DNA from: Collinsella sp.
Lineage (GTDB): Bacteria; Actinomycetota; Coriobacteriia; Coriobacteriales; Coriobacteriaceae
NCBI GenBank assembly: GCA_019414465.1
Contig: DXLY01000073.1
Location: forward strand, 1 to 9,375
Direction: 5' to 3'
DNA: 9,375 nt
Positions 6,582 through 9,375 of the stretch are shown here, in pieces; position 1 is the first letter of the stretch; every line of letters begins with the position of its first letter. Under the pieces are notes generated by a model. The model ran no database searches and was not told the DNA's origin. It worked only from the letters and a program-made list of their open reading frames with translations. A program made the position numbers and the translations under genes.

Positions 6582-6607
6582 AAGAAAAATGCGCCCCTGT
6601 GGGCGCA
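6582..6607 (-). terminator. Intrinsic terminator of the helix-turn-helix gene
   Basis: On the minus strand TGCGCCC, loop ACAG and GGGCGCA form a perfect 7-bp stem (6590-6596 with 6601-6607), followed at once by TTTTT and then CTT. It lies 12 bases past the stop codon at 6620-6622 and separates that gene from the hydrogenase operon downstream. Confidence 0.8.
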
Positions 6608-6619
6608 CCATCCCGTTCG

Positions 6620-7015
6620 CTATTCCGCCTTTTTAACGCGCGGCTTGCGACCGCGCGGCTTATCGACCAGCGCCGCCTCGCCGCCATCGCGATACTGACG
6701 ACACCAAGCCTTGACCGAAGACTCGCTGGGAATCTTGTGCTTGATCATGGCCTCGCGAACCGTTAAGCCGTTTTCCAAGCGGTCCTTGACCACGGCGAGC
6801 TTAACTTCGTACGAATAGGTGTGATGATGCGAACCGGCGTTGAGAACGGCGTCGGCACCGCCTACGGCATACGCGCGGGCCCACTGACGAGCCGTGGCCT
6901 GGGGAATGCCAAGCTCCGCGGCGAGGGCGCGATGACCGACCCCCTCTTGGAGGATCTCGACGGCGCGCTGCCTAACCTCGGGCGCATGCGTGCGAGTCCT
7001 AGTTGCTTCCGACAT
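6620..7015 (-). CDS. Small protein with two helix-turn-helix units, IS3 OrfA-like, no transposase partner
   Basis: About 131 residues from the ATG at 7013-7015 (a GTG at 7022-7024 would add three). Two helix-turn-helix units are visible: one around PEVRQRAVEILQEGVGHRAL and LGIPQATARQWARAY, the second around EVKLAVVKDRLENGLTVREA and KIPSESSVKAWCRQY. The second ends in GGEAALVDKPRGRKPRVKKAE, a basic tail. This order (HTH, HTH, GRKP-type tail) is that of the DNA-binding front of IS150-type OrfA in the IS3 family. The leucine-zipper part and frameshift site of a full OrfA are missing, and no orfB or integrase remnant follows. The gene has a candidate extended -10 upstream and a clean terminator, so it is either a domesticated regulator or a stranded insertion-sequence piece. 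AAGAAG lies about 8 bases before the ATG, a weak ribosome site. Confidence 0.75.
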   Translation of the reverse strand: MSEATRTRTHAPEVRQRAVEILQEGVGHRALAAELGIPQATARQWARAYAVGGADAVLNAGSHHHTYSYEVKLAVVKDRLENGLTVREAMIKHKIPSESSVKAWCRQYRDGGEAALVDKPRGRKPRVKKAE

Positions 7016-7068
7016 ACCTGCCACTTCTTAGCCTTAACCGTTAATCTGCTTTCTTACGTGCAAGTTAG

Positions 7069-7077
7069 ATAGTAGCA
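7069..7077 (-). promoter_or_regulatory. Candidate extended -10 promoter of the helix-turn-helix gene
   Basis: On the minus strand the sequence reads TGCTACTAT, an extended -10 (TGN followed by TACTAT), 54 bases before the ATG at 7015. No good -35 lies 16-18 bases upstream, which an extended -10 can tolerate. The palindrome TTAACCGTTAA at 7034-7044 lies just inside the transcript and could be an operator, perhaps for the gene's own product; that is inference. Confidence 0.35.
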
Positions 7078-7206
7078 TTTTACTGTTTGCTCAAAGCAGT
7101 TAATTAAAATAGACGCGGTGTTATCTGGGCATTTGGCACCAATTTACGACATTTCTTTATCGATTATTTACGCTGGTAGCTGACTCGCAGCCAATCGTCA
7201 TTCGCC

Positions 7207-7247
7207 TGTCAACAAAATTGACACCTCTTTATGTCCTTTGCTATAGC
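7207..7247 (+). promoter_or_regulatory. Candidate plus-strand promoter with a palindrome over its -35 box
   Basis: TTGACA (7218-7223) is followed after 18 bases by TATAGC (7242-7247), a fair sigma-70-type pair. The TTGACA is the right arm of a perfect inverted repeat, TGTCAA-CAAAA-TTGACA (7207-7223), which looks like an operator. No plus-strand gene follows; a transcript would run into the 3' end of the oxidoreductase gene as antisense RNA. It could also be chance or a relic of a lost gene. Confidence 0.3.
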
Positions 7248-7348
7248 GGATATGATTATTAACCCCTCCCCCAATAATTTTGAGTAATCGGCAAGGCAGT
7301 AGACGTCCTTACTCCTCATGATTACCGCGCATTGCCATCCACCGGAGC

Positions 7349-7389
7349 AAAACAAAAAGGGCGGGGCCTGCTGCGCTTGCAGGCCCCGC
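7349..7389 (-). terminator. Intrinsic terminator of the flavin oxidoreductase gene
   Basis: On the minus strand GCGGGGCCTGC (7389-7379) and GCAGGCCCCGC (7371-7361) pair perfectly over 11 bp around a 7-base loop, followed by CCTTTTTGTTTT. It lies about 75 bases past the stop codon at 7465. A textbook intrinsic terminator on this strand; the plus strand has no T-tract. Confidence 0.9.
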
Positions 7390-7464
7390 ACCGGTTGACA
7401 CCCGACGGGACACAGCCGGGCGAGGCGGATCCGTGCTACCGCCCCGCCTGGCCGCGATGTTCAA

Positions 7465-9375
7465 CTACAGCTCGTTGGCCGCGTGATACGCCGTGCGAAT
7501 GGCGCTCGCGATGTCGGCGGTGCGCTCGCCCGAGCAGTCGCCCACGCAGGTCACGGGCACCGTCACGCCTTCCAGGTCAAACGCGTTGGCCTTGGAGCCC
7601 ACGGCCATCACCACGTAATCGCAGGCGATCTTCACCGGCTCCTCGGCGCCGTCCTCGGTGGTGCGAACGGCCTCCACGCCCTCATCGGTAATGGCAGTCA
7701 GACGGGTCTTAACATGCTGCTCAACGCCATGCTCGGCAAAGTCGCTCATAATCAGCGGCAGGATGGTCTCGGACTCGCCCGCGGCAATCTTGTCGAGCAT
7801 CTCGACGATCGACACCTCGCAGCCGTGCTGCAGCAGGTACTCGGCAGTCTCGGTGCCCACCAGGCCACCGCCAATGACGGCGACGCGGCCCGTAAGCTCC
7901 ACCTTGCCGGCCAGCACGTCCCAGCTCGAGACGACCTTCTCCGAGTCGGCACCCGGAACGGGAATGACCACGTCGTGCGCGCCCACGGCCACAATCGCGG
8001 CGTCGGCGGCGTTGAGGTCCGCGGGGCTAGCGGTATGGTTGAGCTCAACCTTCACGCCCAGGCCGGGCAGAATCTTCTCGTAGTACTCGACCGAGCGCAT
8101 GATCTCGTCCTTGCGCGGAGGCGCGGCTGCCAGCACAATCTGGCCGCCCAGATGATCGCTCGCCTCGTAGACGGTCACGTCGTAGCCGCGCTTGGCCGCC
8201 ACGCGTGCGGCCTCCAAGCCGGCAATACCGCCGCCCACCACGGCGATCTTCTTGTCGCCCTCGCCTGGCTTGATGGCGATGGTCGCCTCGTCGCCGTTCT
8301 CGGCATTGAGCACGCACGAGATGTACTGGCGGTTTTGAATAGCGTCGACGCAGCCCTTGTTGCAGTTGAGGCACTCGCGGATGGGCTCGCCCGTAGCGGC
8401 CTTGAGCGCAATGTCGGGGTCGCACATGAGCGAGCGGCCGTACGCGACGATATCGGCCGAGCCGTCTTCCAGGATCTTCTCGCCGGCCTCGACCGAGACC
8501 ACGCGGCCGACGGTTGCCACCGGCACGGAAACCAGGGCCTTGACGCGCTCGGCCACGGGCAGCGTCCAGTTGTAGGGCATGGCGCCCATGGGCGGAATGG
8601 TGTCGCCCATGTTGCCGGTGTGGTTTGCCTGCGCCACCTGGATCATGTCGATGCCAGCGCCCTCGAGCAGCTTGGCGAACTCGCAGGCCTCGTCGGGCTG
8701 CAGGCCGCCCTTGCCGCGCGGCGTGCCGTCGGGGTTCTCCATGATCACGGGGAGCTTGTACTCCACCATCAGCTGCGGCGCGGCCTCCTTAATGGCGGCG
8801 ACGACCTCCAGCGCGTAGCGAACGCGGTTCTCGAACGAGCCGCCGTACTCATCGGTGCGCTGGTTGAGGATGGCGGAGCACAGCGAACCCACCAGGCGGT
8901 CGCCGTGGACCTCGATGGCGTCGATCCCGGCCTGCTGTGCGCGAGCGGCCGAGGCAGCGATGGCCTCCTTGATCTGGGCGAGTTGCTCCACGGTGGCCTC
9001 GTTCACAAAGTGCTGCATGTCGTGGTGCAGCTTGGCGTAGGCCTGCTTGCGAATCTCGTTGGACTCGGCCATCTTGGCGGCAAAGGTCTCCTCGTCGCCG
9101 GCGGCCTTGGCCTCCTGCGCAGCTTTCGCAGCGGCCATGGAACCCATGACCATGCGGCCGACGCCGGGGACGTCGTACTCGGGGTGGAACAGCTGCAGGG
9201 CGATCTTGGCGCCGTGCTTGTGGACGGCGTCGGCCAGCGCCTTAAACGTGGGGATCTGAGCGTCGGTCGCCAGCTTGGGCGTGGGGCTTGCGGTCATGAC
9301 GGGAGCAACGTCGCCAATGACGATGTAGCTCACGCCGCCACGGGCCAGACGCTCGTAAAAAGCCAGGCTGCGCTC
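7465..9375 (-). CDS. NADH:flavin oxidoreductase / enoate reductase-type FMN, 4Fe-4S, FAD enzyme (N-terminus beyond the window)
   Basis: 636 residues are visible and the frame runs open off the window edge. The GTG at 9333 is an internal Val codon: the 14 residues before it (ERSLAFYERLARGG) fit the family, so the true start lies upstream. Numbered from that codon, 1 to about 310 form an Old Yellow Enzyme-like FMN barrel (RTDEYGGSFENR at 159-170, PVATVGRV at 271-278). A 4Fe-4S motif follows (Cys321, 324, 328, 340), then an FAD site (VVGGGIAGLEAA, 365-376) and an NAD(P) site (VIGGGLVGTETA, 486-497), ending with the FAD-contacting CVGDCSG (597-602 region). This is the layout of 2,4-dienoyl-CoA reductase, 2-enoate reductase and the bile-acid enzymes BaiCD/BaiH. 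The usual HxxHGY catalytic stretch is replaced by HGDRLVGS (143-150), and an Ala/Lys/Glu-rich helical insert sits at about 65-110. The substrate cannot be told. Confidence 0.88.
   Translation of the reverse strand, partial: ERSLAFYERLARGGVSYIVIGDVAPVMTASPTPKLATDAQIPTFKALADAVHKHGAKIALQLFHPEYDVPGVGRMVMGSMAAAKAAQEAKAAGDEETFAAKMAESNEIRKQAYAKLHHDMQHFVNEATVEQLAQIKEAIAASAARAQQAGIDAIEVHGDRLVGSLCSAILNQRTDEYGGSFENRVRYALEVVAAIKEAAPQLMVEYKLPVIMENPDGTPRGKGGLQPDEACEFAKLLEGAGIDMIQVAQANHTGNMGDTIPPMGAMPYNWTLPVAERVKALVSVPVATVGRVVSVEAGEKILEDGSADIVAYGRSLMCDPDIALKAATGEPIRECLNCNKGCVDAIQNRQYISCVLNAENGDEATIAIKPGEGDKKIAVVGGGIAGLEAARVAAKRGYDVTVYEASDHLGGQIVLAAAPPRKDEIMRSVEYYEKILPGLGVKVELNHTASPADLNAADAAIVAVGAHDVVIPVPGADSEKVVSSWDVLAGKVELTGRVAVIGGGLVGTETAEYLLQHGCEVSIVEMLDKIAAGESETILPLIMSDFAEHGVEQHVKTRLTAITDEGVEAVRTTEDGAEEPVKIACDYVVMAVGSKANAFDLEGVTVPVTCVGDCSGERTADIASAIRTAYHAANEL

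Larger units (their letters stand above)
7025..7348. other. AT-rich intergenic region with candidate control sites
   Basis: This stretch is clearly poorer in GC than the genes on either side. I see no credible gene. It holds the candidate promoter of the helix-turn-helix gene (7069-7077), a TTAACCGTTAA palindrome (7034-7044) between that promoter and the gene, the 8-bp palindrome TTAATTAA (7100-7107), and a TGTCAA/TTGACA inverted repeat (7207-7223). A 36-codon minus-strand frame at 7209-7319 lacks a ribosome site and was not called. Confidence 0.5.

Noticed and set aside
7209..7319. 36-codon minus-strand frame starting at an ATG at 7319, with a plausible amphipathic helix
   Set aside because: No ribosome binding site before the ATG, no recognisable family, very short, and it lies just past a strong terminator. 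It could be a remnant but cannot be supported as a gene.
9331..9333. GTG at 9333 as the start of the oxidoreductase
   Set aside because: The frame stays open to the window edge with residues that fit the family, and the N-terminal part of the FMN barrel would be missing. The gene is cut by the window.

Overview
The window looks like chromosomal DNA from a high-GC anaerobic actinobacterium of the Coriobacteriia, most likely Collinsella or a close relative. This is inferred from GC-rich coding, an Ech-type energy-converting [NiFe] hydrogenase next to an Old-Yellow-Enzyme-type oxidoreductase with FMN, 4Fe-4S and FAD sites (typical of gut anaerobes), and strong AGGAGG-type ribosome binding sites. 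The genus is inferred from style, not from a marker gene. Every gene I can support lies on the minus strand.

Layout from low to high coordinates. 1-680 is non-coding. It holds two diverged copies of an imperfect palindromic element (166-319 and about 406-577) in opposite orientation, the second carrying an intact terminator-like hairpin. A strong GC-rich hairpin (631-664) lies just past the hydrogenase operon. 686-6333 is a tightly packed five-gene operon, read from 6333 down to 686: an EchA-EchB fusion, EchC, EchD, EchE and EchF. 6334-6581 is its probable control region, with three small palindromes near the start. 6620-7015 encodes a small protein with two helix-turn-helix units, like the front part of IS3-family OrfA but with no transposase partner, followed by an intrinsic terminator. 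7025-7464 is an AT-rich gap with candidate promoter and operator sites and the terminator of the next gene. 7465-9375 is a multidomain flavin/iron-sulfur oxidoreductase cut off at its N-terminus by the window edge.

How the genes work together: EchF passes electrons from reduced ferredoxin to the EchC Fe-S cluster and on to the Ni-Fe site of EchE. EchD docks the hydrophilic arm, and the fused EchA-EchB membrane protein couples hydrogen turnover to ion movement. In a fermenting gut anaerobe this would dispose of reductant as H2 while conserving energy. No hyp maturation genes, formate dehydrogenase or CO dehydrogenase are in the window.

The points most worth a second look are the one-polypeptide EchA-EchB fusion, the Ala-rich tails on EchC and EchD, the paired palindromic elements, the orphan OrfA-like protein beside the hydrogenase, and the oxidoreductase that lacks the usual catalytic tyrosine motif.
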